Shown: positions 27,707 through 37,017, counted from the stretch's first letter. The stretch: 64,000 nucleotides of DNA from Methylobacterium phyllostachyos (GCF_900103445.1 NZ_FNHS01000011.1:62001-126000); one strand, 5' to 3'. Program-made: numbers and translations. Notes: a model not told the origin generated them from the letters alone.

Positions 27707-27937
27707 ATGAGGGCCGGCCTCACCAAGCACTCTGTGATGATCGCCGGCCACCGCACCAGCGTATCCCTTGAGGATCCGTTCTGGGCGGCTCTGCGCGAGG
27801 TCGCGGAGGCGCGGGGCCAGTCAGTCCAGGCGCTGATCGGAGCAATCGATGCCGGACGCGGCGGTCAGAACCTGTCCTCGGCGATCCGGGTGTTCGTGCT
27901 GGAAGCCGTGCGCGCGCCGCCGATCCAGCAAATGTGA
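27707..27937 (+). CDS. Ribbon-helix-helix domain protein
   Basis: This 76-residue protein reads GHRTSVSLEDPFWAALREVA then QSVQALIGAID and SSAIRVFVLEAV, matching the RHH_4 family of Arc-like fold proteins found after fumC in Hyphomicrobiales. It probably dimerises and may bind DNA. The ATG at 27707 was used; an internal ATG at 27737 is an alternative. Confidence 0.85.
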   Translation: MRAGLTKHSVMIAGHRTSVSLEDPFWAALREVAEARGQSVQALIGAIDAGRGGQNLSSAIRVFVLEAVRAPPIQQM

Positions 27938-28014
27938 CCGCGCACCGGGTTGACCTTCCGGCTTGCCGCATCTTGTGACATCTGCGCGACAGAACCACGC
28001 AGGACTTGCGACTC

Positions 28015-28632
28015 ATGACCACACGCGAACCGCTGCTCAAGCCCGTCCCGATCGCGGAGCTGCGGCCGACCCAGATGACCGTGGGCTACCGGGAGGTGGC
28101 GGAGAAGCGCCGCCGCTGGCGCGCCTATGACGGCGAGAAGAAGCGGGAATTCCTCGGCGCGCATCAGATTCCGACGGTGCTGGGCCCCAAGAAGCGCCAC
28201 TACGTCGTCGATCATCATCACCTCTCCCGCGCCCTGCTGGAGGAGGGCGTCAAGGACGTGCTGGTGACCGTGATCGCCGACCTGCACCATCTCGAGAAGG
28301 ATGCCTTCTGGACGGTCTGCGACCACAAATCGTGGGTCTATCCCTACGATGCCGACGGGGTGCGGCGCGATTTCAAGGATCTTCCGAAGGCGATCACCGA
28401 TCTGGCGGACGATCCCTTCCGGAGCCTCGCGGGCGAGTTGCGCCGGGCCGGCGGCTTCGCGAAGGACACGACGCCGTTCAGCGAGTTCCTGTGGGCGGAC
28501 TTCCTCCGGCGCAACATCAAGGAGAAGCGCGTCGAGCACGACTTCTCGGCCGCCCTGGAGAAGGCCATGGCGCTGGCCAAGTCCAAGGAGGCCGGCTACC
28601 TCCCGGGTTGGTGCGGCCCGTCGGAGGGCTGA
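28015..28632 (+). CDS. ParB-like nuclease domain protein
   Basis: This 205-residue protein belongs to the ParB-like (ParBc_2) family. It starts LLKPVPIAELRPTQMTVGYREV, then has YVVDHHHLSRALLEEG, the expected ParB/sulfiredoxin-fold motif, and later SEFLWADFLRR. Members are usually stand-alone cytoplasmic proteins of unknown role, distinct from chromosome-partitioning ParB because they lack the helix-turn-helix parS-binding domain. It follows the ribbon-helix-helix gene after 77 bases. Confidence 0.85.
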   Translation: MTTREPLLKPVPIAELRPTQMTVGYREVAEKRRRWRAYDGEKKREFLGAHQIPTVLGPKKRHYVVDHHHLSRALLEEGVKDVLVTVIADLHHLEKDAFWTVCDHKSWVYPYDADGVRRDFKDLPKAITDLADDPFRSLAGELRRAGGFAKDTTPFSEFLWADFLRRNIKEKRVEHDFSAALEKAMALAKSKEAGYLPGWCGPSEG

Positions 28633-29016
28633 TCAGATTCCCCAGTAAGGCGCCGCGTCGTAGTAGCGGTGGATCTGCTCCTCCCAGGCACCGTCCGTGG
28701 CAGGATCGGTGCCCTCGGGGGTGCGGGCCGGAGCGGCGCGGAGTTGCTCCTCCGGGATGTCGAGCACATAGGCGTCCTGCCGGGGCTCGAACCGCAGCAC
28801 CGACCAGGGCAGGGTATAGAAATCCTCGCCGAGGCCCAGGAAGCCGCCGAAGCTCATCACCGCGTAGGCGACCCGGCCGGAGGCCTTGTCGAGCATCAGG
28901 CGCTCGATTCGGCCGATCCGGGTCCCATCCGGCCGGCGGATATCGGTGCCGATTACCCGGTCGCTGGCGATCAGGCGGCGGGGATCGCGCGTGGCGGGTT
29001 GGCCGGTTGCCGTCAT
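28633..29016 (-). CDS. PRC-barrel domain protein
   Basis: This 127-residue protein has one PRC-barrel domain, including IGTDIRRPDGTRIGRIERLM, then VAYAVMSFGGFLGLGEDFYTLPW. PRC-barrels occur in photosynthetic reaction centre H subunits and RimM; short cytoplasmic members like this are stress-associated in alphaproteobacteria. The ATG at 29016 gives a compact protein; the longer frame runs antisense to mepA and is spurious. It abuts the ParB-like gene stop. Confidence 0.9.
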   Translation of the reverse strand: MTATGQPATRDPRRLIASDRVIGTDIRRPDGTRIGRIERLMLDKASGRVAYAVMSFGGFLGLGEDFYTLPWSVLRFEPRQDAYVLDIPEEQLRAAPARTPEGTDPATDGAWEEQIHRYYDAAPYWGI

Positions 29017-29142
29017 GGTCGCCTCCCGATGTGCATGGTCGTCTCCCGATATGACGGTGACGTCTGCCCGAAAAACGCCCCGGGCGGGGGCCACGTTCCG
29101 GCGTGCGCCCGCGCGCCCTCTCATCCGGACGAACAGCCCCGC

Positions 29143-30081
29143 ATGCCGCGCCTCCCCTCGCCTGTTTCCCCGCTCCTCGCCAGGAGCCTCGCGCTGGCCG
29201 CGCTGCTCCTGCCCGCCGTCGCCCAGGCCCAGGACCGCGGCAGCGTCAGCCCGAAACCTCTGCCGCCCCTGGAGCACCCGGACGCGCCCTCGACCCCCGC
29301 CAAGGCGCTGTTCGGCCGCGTCACGAAGGCCACCGCGGGTCCGGCCCATATCTACGGGTTCTACGCCAAGGGCTGTTTCGCGGGCGGCGAGGCGCTGCCT
29401 CTGGACGGGCCGAACTGGCAGGTCATGCGCCCGTCCCGCAACCGGATGTGGGGCACGCCCTACCTCGTCGATTTCGTCGAGCGGCTGTCGCAGAAGGCCG
29501 CGCGGGTCGGCTGGCCGGGCCTGCTCGTCGGCGACATGGCCCAGCCCCGGGGCGGCCCGATGATCACCGGCCATGCCTCGCACCAGATCGGCATCGATGC
29601 CGACGTCTGGCTGACGCCGATGCCCGACCACCGCATGAGCCGGGCGGAGCGCGAGGAGACCTCGGCCACCGACATGGTCCGGCCCGACCGCCTCGACATC
29701 GACCCGGAGGTCTGGACGCCGACGCACCTGCAATTGATCAAGCTCACCGCCGAGCAGCCGGAAGTAGAGCGCATCTTCGTCAACGCGGCGATCAAGAAGG
29801 CGCTCTGCCGCGACGCCGCCGGCAGCCGCTGGATGTCCAAGGTGCGCCCGATGTACGGGCACAATTACCACTACCATATCCGGCTCGCCTGCCCGGCCGG
29901 CCAGGAGGATTGCCAGCCGCAGGCCCCGCCCCCCGGCGGCGACGGTTGCGACGACCTCGGCTACTGGTTCTCGGACGCGGTGCTGCATCCGAAGCCTCCG
30001 AAGGTGCCGCCGAAGCCCAAGCCCGCCATGACGATGGCGGCGCTGCCGGCCGCCTGCCGGGCGGTGCTGAAGGCGCCGTGA
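29143..30081 (+). CDS. mepA: Penicillin-insensitive murein endopeptidase
   Basis: This 312-residue exported zinc peptidase (LAS family) cuts D-Ala-mDAP cross-links in peptidoglycan. A signal peptide at residues 1-30 ends AVAQAQ. The metal-binding motif GHASHQIGIDADVW lies at about 143-156 and the second histidine cluster GHNYHYHIRL near 239-248. The C-terminal part is Pro/Lys rich. It is a monocistronic unit diverging from the PRC-barrel gene. Confidence 0.95.
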   Translation: MPRLPSPVSPLLARSLALAALLLPAVAQAQDRGSVSPKPLPPLEHPDAPSTPAKALFGRVTKATAGPAHIYGFYAKGCFAGGEALPLDGPNWQVMRPSRNRMWGTPYLVDFVERLSQKAARVGWPGLLVGDMAQPRGGPMITGHASHQIGIDADVWLTPMPDHRMSRAEREETSATDMVRPDRLDIDPEVWTPTHLQLIKLTAEQPEVERIFVNAAIKKALCRDAAGSRWMSKVRPMYGHNYHYHIRLACPAGQEDCQPQAPPPGGDGCDDLGYWFSDAVLHPKPPKVPPKPKPAMTMAALPAACRAVLKAP

Positions 30082-30130
30082 GGCGATCGGGGGCGGTTCA
30101 CGAACCCGCGCGATGTGCTAACGCCCCAGG

Positions 30131-30343
30131 ATGCCCCGCTGGCTCTTCCTCATCCTCGTCACCGCCGTCGCCCTCTCGGTGCTCGGCAGCGTGCTGATCG
30201 TGCTGCGCAGCCCGAACAGCACGCCGCAACTCGGCGGCCCTGTCTCCGCCCCGGCGGCGCCGGGCATGCCGCCCAAGCCCGGCGGGAGGCCAGAAGAAGC
30301 ACCCGGCGGCAGCTCGGAAGGAGCATCCGGCGGCAGCCGGTAA
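30131..30343 (+). CDS. Small membrane protein, Pro/Gly-rich tail
   Basis: This 70-residue protein has a single N-terminal membrane helix (WLFLILVTAVALSVLGSVLI) followed by a Pro/Gly/Ser-rich tail. No family recognised. It is 49 bases downstream of mepA on the same strand and convergent with msrA. Confidence 0.45.
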   Translation: MPRWLFLILVTAVALSVLGSVLIVLRSPNSTPQLGGPVSAPAAPGMPPKPGGRPEEAPGGSSEGASGGSR

Positions 30344-30373
30344 GGAACCCCCGGCGGCACGTCCTGAAACCAA

Positions 30374-31030
30374 TCAGGCCGCGACGCCGGTCCCGACCGG
30401 GCAGCTGACGCCGGTGCCGCCCAGGCCGCAATAGCCGCCCGGGTTCTTGGCCAGGTATTGCTGGTGGTAGCCTTCCGCGAAGTAGAACTGCTCCAGCGGC
30501 TTGATCTCCGTGGTGATGTCCGGGAAGCCTCGCGCCCGCAGCGCCTCGGCATAGGCCTCGCGCACGGCGCGGGCGGTCTCTTCCTGGACGGGCCCGTTCG
30601 TGTAGATACCGGAACGGTACTGCGTGCCGACATCGTTGCCCTGGCGCATGCCCTGGGTCGGGTCGTGGCTCTCGAAGAAGGTCCGCAGCACCGCATCCAG
30701 CGGCAGCACTGCCGGGTCGAAGGCCACCAGCACGACCTCGTTGTGGCCGGTCTGACCGGTGCAGACCTCCTCGTAGGTCGGGTTCGGGGTGTAGCCGCCG
30801 GCATAGCCCACGGCGGTCACGAACACGCCTTCGGGCAGTTGCCAGAACCGGCGCTCGGCGCCCCAGAAGCAGCCGAGCCCGAGGGCGATCGTCTCGGTGC
30901 CGGGCGGATAGGGACCTTTGAGCGGGTTGCCGTTGACGTAATGGGTCTCGGCCGTGGGAAGCGGCGTCGGGCGCCCCGGCAGGGCCTCGGCGGGGCCCGG
31001 CATCTCGGGGCGCTTGCGGAACAGGAACAT
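30374..31030 (-). CDS. msrA: Peptide methionine sulfoxide reductase MsrA
   Basis: This 218-residue enzyme reduces methionine-S-sulfoxide in proteins. The catalytic GCFWG motif lies at about residues 52-56 with the nucleophilic Cys at 53, and YAGGYTPNPTYEEVCTGQTG and FAEGYHQQYLAKNPGGYC follow with the recycling cysteine near the end. The start at 31030 begins MFLFRKRPEMPG, the standard alphaproteobacterial N-terminus; the longer frame is rejected. No msrB adjoins it. Confidence 0.95.
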   Translation of the reverse strand: MFLFRKRPEMPGPAEALPGRPTPLPTAETHYVNGNPLKGPYPPGTETIALGLGCFWGAERRFWQLPEGVFVTAVGYAGGYTPNPTYEEVCTGQTGHNEVVLVAFDPAVLPLDAVLRTFFESHDPTQGMRQGNDVGTQYRSGIYTNGPVQEETARAVREAYAEALRARGFPDITTEIKPLEQFYFAEGYHQQYLAKNPGGYCGLGGTGVSCPVGTGVAA

Positions 31031-31180
31031 CGGCTTGCCCTCGGTCTCCAACAGATGTGTCCCATATGGAGTCGCATCGGGCCGCGAGAAAGCTTGGGGC
31101 CATCGTCCCGAAAACCGGAACGGCCCGATGCGCGCCGTCATCGTCCTGGCATCATCCCGATCCTGGATCGCGGTTCGCGC

Positions 31181-31501
31181 TCAGGGCTTCGTCAGGAAGC
31201 CGATCGGCTCGCGGCCCGGCTGGCCGAGCCAGAGCAGAACCGCGCCGAGGACCAGCCCGATCAGGGAGGCCGGCGCCAGGGTGAGCGGCAGGCCCAGCAC
31301 GTGCCAGAGCCAGGGTGCCGCCCCCTCGACGCTGCCCTGCAGGGCGCCGGCCCGGTCCTTGAACAGGGTGGCGATCACCTCGGAGAGCGGCGTGACCCGC
31401 AGGCCGTTATTGGCGATGGAGCGGGCACCGTCATAGACCAAGGCGACGAAGCCGCCGGCCAGCAGCAGGAAGCCCAGGACGCGGACCAGAAAGCGGATCA
31501 T
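31181..31501 (-). CDS. Conserved membrane protein
   Basis: This 106-residue protein has an N-terminal membrane helix (IRFLVRVLGFLLLAGGFVALVY), a soluble loop, and C-terminal helices (about 66-95) ending RREPIGFLTKP-like. It resembles short conserved inner-membrane proteins of Hyphomicrobiales without assigned function. The ATG at 31501 was chosen; the upstream part of the frame is not conserved-looking. Confidence 0.7.
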   Translation of the reverse strand: MIRFLVRVLGFLLLAGGFVALVYDGARSIANNGLRVTPLSEVIATLFKDRAGALQGSVEGAAPWLWHVLGLPLTLAPASLIGLVLGAVLLWLGQPGREPIGFLTKP

Positions 31502-31661
31502 CGCGGACGTCTTCGAAGCCTCATGCGCGCCTGGCCGGCGCCCGGCCCGGAGTATGGGTCCCGGCCGCCGGGCGCAAGCGCCGGCAACCCGCGGTTGCCG
31601 GTCCGGGGAGCACGTGTCACAGGGCGTCGGGCGGCGGCGGGCCGTACGGGAACGGTCGGCC

Positions 31662-32345
31662 TTGGACGCGCGCGCGACGACACACCACCTCGGCCTTGTG
31701 ATCTTCGATTGCGACGGCGTCCTGATCGACAGCGAGCCTCTCAGCCTCGCCTGCCTCACAACCGGCCTCAACCGGATCGGCGTGGCGATCGACCTTGCCA
31801 CCGTGCGGGCGCGCTTCACCGGTACGTCCATGCCGTCGATCATGGCGCATATCGCCCGGGATTACGGGGTCACGGCGCCCGACGGCTTCGTGGAGACGGT
31901 CAAGGCCGAGACCCTGGCGCTGTTCGATACCGAGTTGCAGGCGATGCGCGGCGTCGCCGAAGCGGTCGCGGCGCTTGGCCTGCCGGCCTGCGTGGCGTCG
32001 AGCAGCGACCCGGTGCGGCTGCGCCATTCCCTGACGTTGACGGGGCTGCTGCCGCTGTTCGGCGCGCATGTCTTCTCCTCGGCACAGGTGAAGCGGGGCA
32101 AGCCCTTCCCGGACCTGTTCCTGTTCGCGGCCGAGCGCATGGGGGTCCCGCCCGGGGCGTGTCTGGTCGTCGAGGACAGCGTGCCCGGGGTCACAGCGGC
32201 CCGGAGCGCGGGCATGCGGGTCGCCGGTTTCACCGGCGGCGGTCACTGGGGCCACGATCCCGCGGGATCGGACTTGGTGCGCGCCGGCGCGGCCCGGATC
32301 TTTTCGGATTTTTCCGACCTCGCGACCATTATCGCCGAGGCCTGA
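31662..32345 (+). CDS. HAD-superfamily hydrolase (beta-phosphoglucomutase-like)
   Basis: This protein of about 227 residues is a HAD-IA phosphatase with the nucleophile motif FDCDGVLIDSE near the N-terminus, the second motif SSSDPVRLR, the Lys in VKRGKPFPDLF and the metal motif VVEDSVPGVTAA. These match the CbbY/GS1-like/phosphoglucomutase-like subfamily that acts on phosphorylated sugars or sugar alcohols. The TTG at 31662 gives a normal length. GTG at 31698 or ATG at 31554 are alternatives; no strong ribosome site decides. Substrate unknown. Confidence 0.88.
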   Translation: MDARATTHHLGLVIFDCDGVLIDSEPLSLACLTTGLNRIGVAIDLATVRARFTGTSMPSIMAHIARDYGVTAPDGFVETVKAETLALFDTELQAMRGVAEAVAALGLPACVASSSDPVRLRHSLTLTGLLPLFGAHVFSSAQVKRGKPFPDLFLFAAERMGVPPGACLVVEDSVPGVTAARSAGMRVAGFTGGGHWGHDPAGSDLVRAGAARIFSDFSDLATIIAEA

Positions 32346-32740
32346 AGAATCCCGCCTCCGCCGGGCCCGGCCGGAACCGTACCGTGCCAGACGCGATCGG
32401 AAAAACGGAAATCGCTTCCGTTGACGGGCCGCGGCCATACCTCCATCTTCAGTGGTGCCGCCACGGGACGGTTCCCGCCGCGGTCGCGGTCATTTGAGAA
32501 GCGTAGCTTGCGCCGCGTCATCAAACGCTAAAGCACTGCGACGGCCTTGTGCGCCGCGCGGTCCTTCAGTCTGGAGGACATCCGATGTCGAACCGACTGC
32601 CTTTCGACGCCCCCATATCCCTTAACGCGCCCTGCTCCCGCGCCCCATGGCGGCGCTGTCGACGCTAGCCCGCCGACCATCATGCAGCAGTCATCGCGAT
32701 CCGGCATGGCTTCACGCCAGCCCAGGGAGCCTCACGTGCC
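32346..32740. other. Intergenic region, no convincing gene
   Basis: About 395 bp between the HAD gene and the 100-residue hypothetical gene. It holds one minimal frame (32585-32668, 27 codons after a GGAGG ribosome site) and otherwise no structured or coding signal that I can support. Confidence 0.6.
32585..32668 (+). CDS. Possible micro-ORF (27 residues)
   Basis: An ATG seven bases after CTGGAGGA starts a frame of 27 codons beginning MSNRLPFDAPISLNAPCSRA. The Shine-Dalgarno is good but length is minimal and no homologue is recognised. Could be a leader peptide or chance. Confidence 0.2.
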   Translation: MSNRLPFDAPISLNAPCSRAPWRRCRR

Positions 32741-33043
32741 ATGGACAGTCTCTACACAGAGCTGAAACCCGACGACCGCCTCGCAGGCGCCGATCCGGCC
32801 CTTGTCTCCGCGCCAACCCGGAACGAACCGCCACGGGTGATCGAGATCGGCGAGGTCACGGCCGGAATCGCCGTGCCGGAGGGGCGCGGCGTGCGGTTCT
32901 TCTCGTCGGCCCGCGATTTCGACGGGCTCGACGGCGCCGTGTTCCGCACCGCCGAGCAGGCGGCCCGCGCGGCCCGCGCGCGCATCCGTGCCCGGGCCCC
33001 GGCTGAGACCGGACCGGACCGGGCCCGGCTGCGCCGCGCCTGA
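32741..33043 (+). CDS. Conserved hypothetical, 100 residues
   Basis: This 100-residue protein has an acidic N-terminal part, a central stretch RFFSSARDFDGLDGAVFRTA, and an Ala/Arg-rich helical tail. A GGGAG ribosome site lies upstream. The central segment looks like a short beta-rich domain, but I recognise no family. It faces the IalB gene. Confidence 0.55.
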   Translation: MDSLYTELKPDDRLAGADPALVSAPTRNEPPRVIEIGEVTAGIAVPEGRGVRFFSSARDFDGLDGAVFRTAEQAARAARARIRARAPAETGPDRARLRRA

Positions 33044-33116
33044 CCGGCCCACGGAAAGCCACTCCGCCGCGGTCTTCGCCGCCGCGGCGGAGGGTGGAGC
33101 CTTCGCCGCGATCGAC

Positions 33117-33839
33117 CTAGCGGGCGCATTCCTCGCGGGTGCGCTTCATGGCCTCGGCGAAACCGCCCAGCGCGTATTCGTCGCTCGTCGGGTTGCCGCG
33201 CAGCGACGTGGTCTTGATGATGAGCTTCGGGTTGCGGGCGCTCATCTCGGAGACGACCCGCGCCTCCTCGGCCGGGTTCTGCAGCCACGCATTGCCGTCC
33301 TTCACCACGAGTCCGTACCGGCTGGCGCCGAGATTGAGGCTCGGGTCGGTGGGTGCGGCAGCCGAGCCGGGCTTGACCTGGGCGGCTGCGGGCTTCGACG
33401 GGAAGCCCAGCATCACCGCCACCTCGTTCTGCACGTTCTCGCCCTTGCGCACGCTCACGAACAGGTAAGCGGTGTCGCGCTTCAGCGTCTTGGGCGAGCG
33501 CGCCTGCGGCTGCGCGATGGCGTAGCAGAGCTTGTTGCGGCCATCGCCGTTCACGAACACGTTCCAGTCGCCGAAGATCGCCACCGGCGTAGCCTGCTGC
33601 ATGCCTGGGGGCGTCGCCGCCTTCTTCTCGTGACGGCTCGGCCGCTGGCGGCCGCGCCGGCGGCCGCGCTGAGCCGGGGCCGCATCGTCAGCGCTCGTAT
33701 CAGGCGCGGCCTCCTGCGCCTGGGCGACCGTGGCGGACAGCCCGGTTGCGCCGACGAGATCTCCGACGAAACCGGTGACGAGGCCGGATGAGAGCAGCAC
33801 GAGGGCTCCGACCGGGAGCAGGCGTGGAACGCGGACCAT
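33117..33839 (-). CDS. Invasion-associated locus B (IalB) family protein
   Basis: This 240-residue exported protein has a signal peptide (about 1-40 ending VAQAQ), a basic low-complexity linker (RGRRRGRQRPSRHEKKAA), and the IalB domain from about residue 80, with FGDWNVFVNGDGRNKLCYAI and NEVAVMLGFPSKPA. In Bartonella IalB affects erythrocyte invasion, but the family is common in non-pathogenic alphaproteobacteria as periplasmic proteins of unknown role. The start is supported by AGGAAG ahead of ATG 33839. Confidence 0.88.
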   Translation of the reverse strand: MVRVPRLLPVGALVLLSSGLVTGFVGDLVGATGLSATVAQAQEAAPDTSADDAAPAQRGRRRGRQRPSRHEKKAATPPGMQQATPVAIFGDWNVFVNGDGRNKLCYAIAQPQARSPKTLKRDTAYLFVSVRKGENVQNEVAVMLGFPSKPAAAQVKPGSAAAPTDPSLNLGASRYGLVVKDGNAWLQNPAEEARVVSEMSARNPKLIIKTTSLRGNPTSDEYALGGFAEAMKRTREECAR

Positions 33840-33945
33840 CTTCACTTCCTGACGACGGGCAGCCCTCTTGAGGGCCACACCGGGGTGCAGGATTAGTGAA
33901 GCTTGCGTAAAGCGTCGGCAAGATGGCGAGACGGCGCCATCCGCG

Positions 33946-34227
33946 TCAGATCGCGCGTGCTTCCGCAGCCTGGGCGGCGATCACCGCCACCGGCGCCGTG
34001 ACCGGTTCGACAGCCTCCCCGAGGGGGGACGGCACCGCGTTCGGCTGGGCCGGTGCGGCGCGTTTGCGGGGCGGATCGTTGTATGGGGTGTTGTAGCCCT
34101 TGCGCACGGCAAACCAATAGGCCTCCCGGGTCAGGCCCGAGCCGGTCAAGGCGGCATCAATCATCGCTGTTGCCCGTGCCGCGAGATCCGGCACCTCTTC
34201 CGGATTCAGCCAACTCTCGACAGGCAT
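33946..34227 (-). CDS. Hypothetical small protein
   Basis: This 93-residue protein starts MPVESWLNPEEVPDLAARAT and contains TREAYWFAVRKGYNTPYNDP, then an Ala/Pro/Val-rich tail. No family recognised. The helical N-terminal half looks folded, the tail disordered. ATG at 34227 was chosen over 34236. Confidence 0.5.
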   Translation of the reverse strand: MPVESWLNPEEVPDLAARATAMIDAALTGSGLTREAYWFAVRKGYNTPYNDPPRKRAAPAQPNAVPSPLGEAVEPVTAPVAVIAAQAAEARAI

Positions 34228-34677
34228 CCTGCGCACTCCGTTTCACACGGCGAAGCTTCTAGCGGGGCGGACTTAGCCAGAGGGTGAACGCGCGGCTTGA
34301 GCGATGGTTGCGCCGCACAATTTTCTTCGACGCCTGTGGGTAAGCGGGATGGCGTCCACGCCGGATGGGGGTGTTCCGGGACCAGCGCCGCGCGCCGGCT
34401 GGTCACCATCGCATTGCGGACGGGACGAAGGGGCATCCGGACATATCCGTGAACTGCCCTGCTGCTTGGATCCTCCGCGCCAGAGCGGCCCGGACAGATC
34501 CAGCCAAGTCAAACATCTGCCAAAGATGGCGTTTTCTACTTTCAGATGACGCCATAATATCTTGTGGTCTGTCTTTTTCGACTTGCCAACCCGGCATCGA
34601 TGCGGGATCATTTCTTCGCCGCATCGTCTGATTCTCCCCATCAATACAGGGCCGCTCCCACGGGCGGTGGAGCCGCC
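34228..34677. other. Intergenic region with promoter-like signals
   Basis: About 450 bp, divergent between two hypothetical genes. The right part is comparatively AT-rich and contains ATGGCGT and ACGCCAT as 7-bp inverted arms spaced by 16 bp (about 34525-34554), followed by TAATAT. These could be a promoter and operator for the gene at 34678. No RNA gene recognised. Confidence 0.4.
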
Positions 34678-35529
34678 ATGGTCGGAGCCGTGTCCAGGGT
34701 GCCGCCGATCCCGCGCTACGGGACGGTGGCAAGGGAGCCGGCTCCCGGCGAGCGCCAAGCACGGGTTCAGGACGACGCCCGGATCGACCCTGCCCTGGAA
34801 GCCGTGCGCCGCGCGCGGCGGGCCGAGATGGAGACCCTGCTCGCCAGCATGGCCTCCGCTCCGCCGGCCACCCGCGCCATGGCGGCCCATACCCTGCAGG
34901 AAGCGGAGCGGAAGCTCGTGCGGCTCAAGGCGGAGGCCCGGGTGGCGGCGGCCTCTGGTGACCGTAAGGCCGCCCGCCTGATCGCCCGGGATCTGGCCGT
35001 GATCGCCCGCGCGATCGCCGACGCCGCTCAGGACTACGCCGTCGCGGAGGCGCAGCCGGACGTCGTATCGCCCGCCCTGGCCAGGGCCGCCGCGCGGATG
35101 AATGCCGCCTCTCCGGCCAGGGCCGGAGAGGCGGTCGACGCTGAGGCGCTGGTTGGCGAAGCCGCTTCGGCCGCCGCCGAGGTGACGCAGGCCGCGTCGG
35201 AACCGGACGGGCCGGACACGGCAAGGCCGGAGCAGGCCGAGGCCGATAGCGGGAGCCGAGACGTTCAACGGCCGGCGGACCCAGGTCCCGCGCCAGACAG
35301 CGCTGCCCCACCCGCATCGGGGGCCCCGCGCGACGAGGACATCCTGGTCAAAGCCCACAGGCTGTTCGAAGAGGCCGTGGATCTGCTGCACGCAATGGCG
35401 GCGCTGATCAGCGAGCGGCCAGCCCGGGCAGGCCATGCCGAGCCAGTCGAGCCGATCCCGGTCTGGCCCTTGGGAACTCTTTCTGCCTCCGTGAGCGCGG
35501 CGTGGCCGGCCGCATCTCACGGTCGATGA
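34678..35529 (+). CDS. Hypothetical protein, charged helical
   Basis: This 283-residue protein has a helical core around residues 40-110 (VRRARRAEMETLLASMAS and RKLVRLKAEARVAAASGDRK), rich in Ala/Arg/Glu, then a disordered Ala/Pro/Glu stretch (about 135-225), then a short helical C-terminus (KAHRLFEEAVDLLHAMAALI). No signal peptide or known domain. The ATG at 34678 follows GGTGGAG. A longer antisense frame covers the same region but has worse composition. Confidence in strand is moderate. Confidence 0.55.
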   Translation: MVGAVSRVPPIPRYGTVAREPAPGERQARVQDDARIDPALEAVRRARRAEMETLLASMASAPPATRAMAAHTLQEAERKLVRLKAEARVAAASGDRKAARLIARDLAVIARAIADAAQDYAVAEAQPDVVSPALARAAARMNAASPARAGEAVDAEALVGEAASAAAEVTQAASEPDGPDTARPEQAEADSGSRDVQRPADPGPAPDSAAPPASGAPRDEDILVKAHRLFEEAVDLLHAMAALISERPARAGHAEPVEPIPVWPLGTLSASVSAAWPAASHGR

Positions 35530-35595
35530 ACGATCAGCGCGAAGCCTTCCTCCGACGCGGCTAGATCCCGGCGCCGGAGGATTTGGGCAGCGCGA

Positions 35596-36975
35596 TCAGG
35601 CCAGCCGCTCGATCCAGCTCTGCGCCTGCTGACGCACGTTCTCGGGCGCGGTGCCGCCGTAGCTGGTGCGGCTCGCCACCGAGTTCGCGACGCCGAGCAC
35701 CGCGTAGACCGCCTCGGTGATGCGCGGCTCGGCTTCCTGCATCTCGGGTAATGACAGCTCCTCTAGCCCGACCCCCTTGGCGGAGGCCGCACCCACGAGG
35801 CGGCCGGTGACGTGGTGCGCCTGCCGGAACGGCAGGCCGAGTTCACGCACCAGCCAGTCGGCGAGGTCGGTGGCGGTGGCGTAGCCGGAGCCGGCGGCTT
35901 GGGCGAGCACCTCGGCGTTGGGTTCCAGATCCTTCACCATGCCGGTGAGGGCGGCAAGGCACAGGGACAGCGCCTGGAGGGCGTCGAACGTACCCTCCTT
36001 GTCCTCCTGCATGTCCTTCGAATAGGCGAGCGGCAGGCCCTTCATCACGATGAGAAGGCCAGTGAGTGCGCCGATGATCCGGCCGCTCTTGGCCCGCACC
36101 AGCTCGGCGGCGTCGGGGTTGCGCTTCTGCGGCATGATCGACGAGCCGGTGGTGAACCCGTCCGACAGCCGCACGAAGTTGAACTGGGCCGAAGTCCAGA
36201 CCACCAGCTCCTCGGCGAAGCGCGAGAGATGCACGGCGCAGATCGAGGCCGCTGCCAGGGACTCCAGGGCGAAGTCGCGGTCGGCCACCGAATCGAGGGA
36301 ATTGGCGGTCGGCCGGTCGAAGCCCAGCGCCGAAGCGGTGGCGTGCCGGTCGATCGGGAAGGACGTGCCGGCGAGCGCCGCGGCGCCGAGCGGGCACTCG
36401 TTGAGCCGCGCCCGGGCGTCGCGGAACCGGCCCCGGTCGCGGGCCAGCATCTCGACATAGGCGAGGCAATGGTGGCCGAAGGTCACCGGCTGGGCGGATT
36501 GCAGATGGGTGAAGCCCGGCATCACGGTATCGGCGTGCTTCAGCGACTTCTGGCTAAGCGCCCGCTGCAGGTCGGCGGCCTGCTGGTCGAGGGAGTCGAG
36601 GGTGTCGCGCACCCAGAGCTTCATATCGGTGGCGACCTGATCGTTGCGCGAGCGCGCCGTGTGCAGGCGCCCGGCGGCGGGGCCGACGATCTCGGTCAGC
36701 CGGCTCTCCACCGACATGTGGATGTCTTCGAGCTCGCGCTTGAACGTGAAGCTCCCGGCCTCGATCTCGTCGCGCACGGACTTGAGCCCGGCCTCGATCG
36801 CGGCCACATCCTCAGCCGGCAGGATGCCGGCTTGGCCGAGCATCGCCACATGCGCCAGCGAGCCGCGGATATCCTGGGGCGCGAGGCGCTTGTCGAATCC
36901 GATGGAGGCGTTGATCTCCTCCATGATCTCCGCCGGGCCGCTCGCGAAGCGGCCGCCCCACATCCGGTTGCTCAT
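35596..36975 (-). CDS. argH: Argininosuccinate lyase
   Basis: This 459-residue enzyme splits argininosuccinate into arginine and fumarate. The fumarase/lyase superfamily signature GSSIMPQKRNPDAAE lies at about 277-291, with the N-terminal NRMWGGRFASGPAEIMEEIN and the HTARSRNDQVATD segment near 110 typical of ArgH. Length fits the family. It diverges from the thioredoxin gene with only about 42 bases between starts. Confidence 0.97.
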   Translation of the reverse strand: MSNRMWGGRFASGPAEIMEEINASIGFDKRLAPQDIRGSLAHVAMLGQAGILPAEDVAAIEAGLKSVRDEIEAGSFTFKRELEDIHMSVESRLTEIVGPAAGRLHTARSRNDQVATDMKLWVRDTLDSLDQQAADLQRALSQKSLKHADTVMPGFTHLQSAQPVTFGHHCLAYVEMLARDRGRFRDARARLNECPLGAAALAGTSFPIDRHATASALGFDRPTANSLDSVADRDFALESLAAASICAVHLSRFAEELVVWTSAQFNFVRLSDGFTTGSSIMPQKRNPDAAELVRAKSGRIIGALTGLLIVMKGLPLAYSKDMQEDKEGTFDALQALSLCLAALTGMVKDLEPNAEVLAQAAGSGYATATDLADWLVRELGLPFRQAHHVTGRLVGAASAKGVGLEELSLPEMQEAEPRITEAVYAVLGVANSVASRTSYGGTAPENVRQQAQSWIERLA

Positions 36976-37017
36976 GTCGATCCTTCCGCGCCCTGAACGT
37001 CCCGGCAGGCAAACCTG

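Noticed and set aside
34273..35520. Minus-strand 415-codon frame opposite the gene at 34678
   Set aside because: Composition (Gly/Arg/His/Gln) is typical of an antisense frame in high-GC DNA. The plus-strand frame has a helical, charged composition with a ribosome site, so I prefer it, with moderate confidence.
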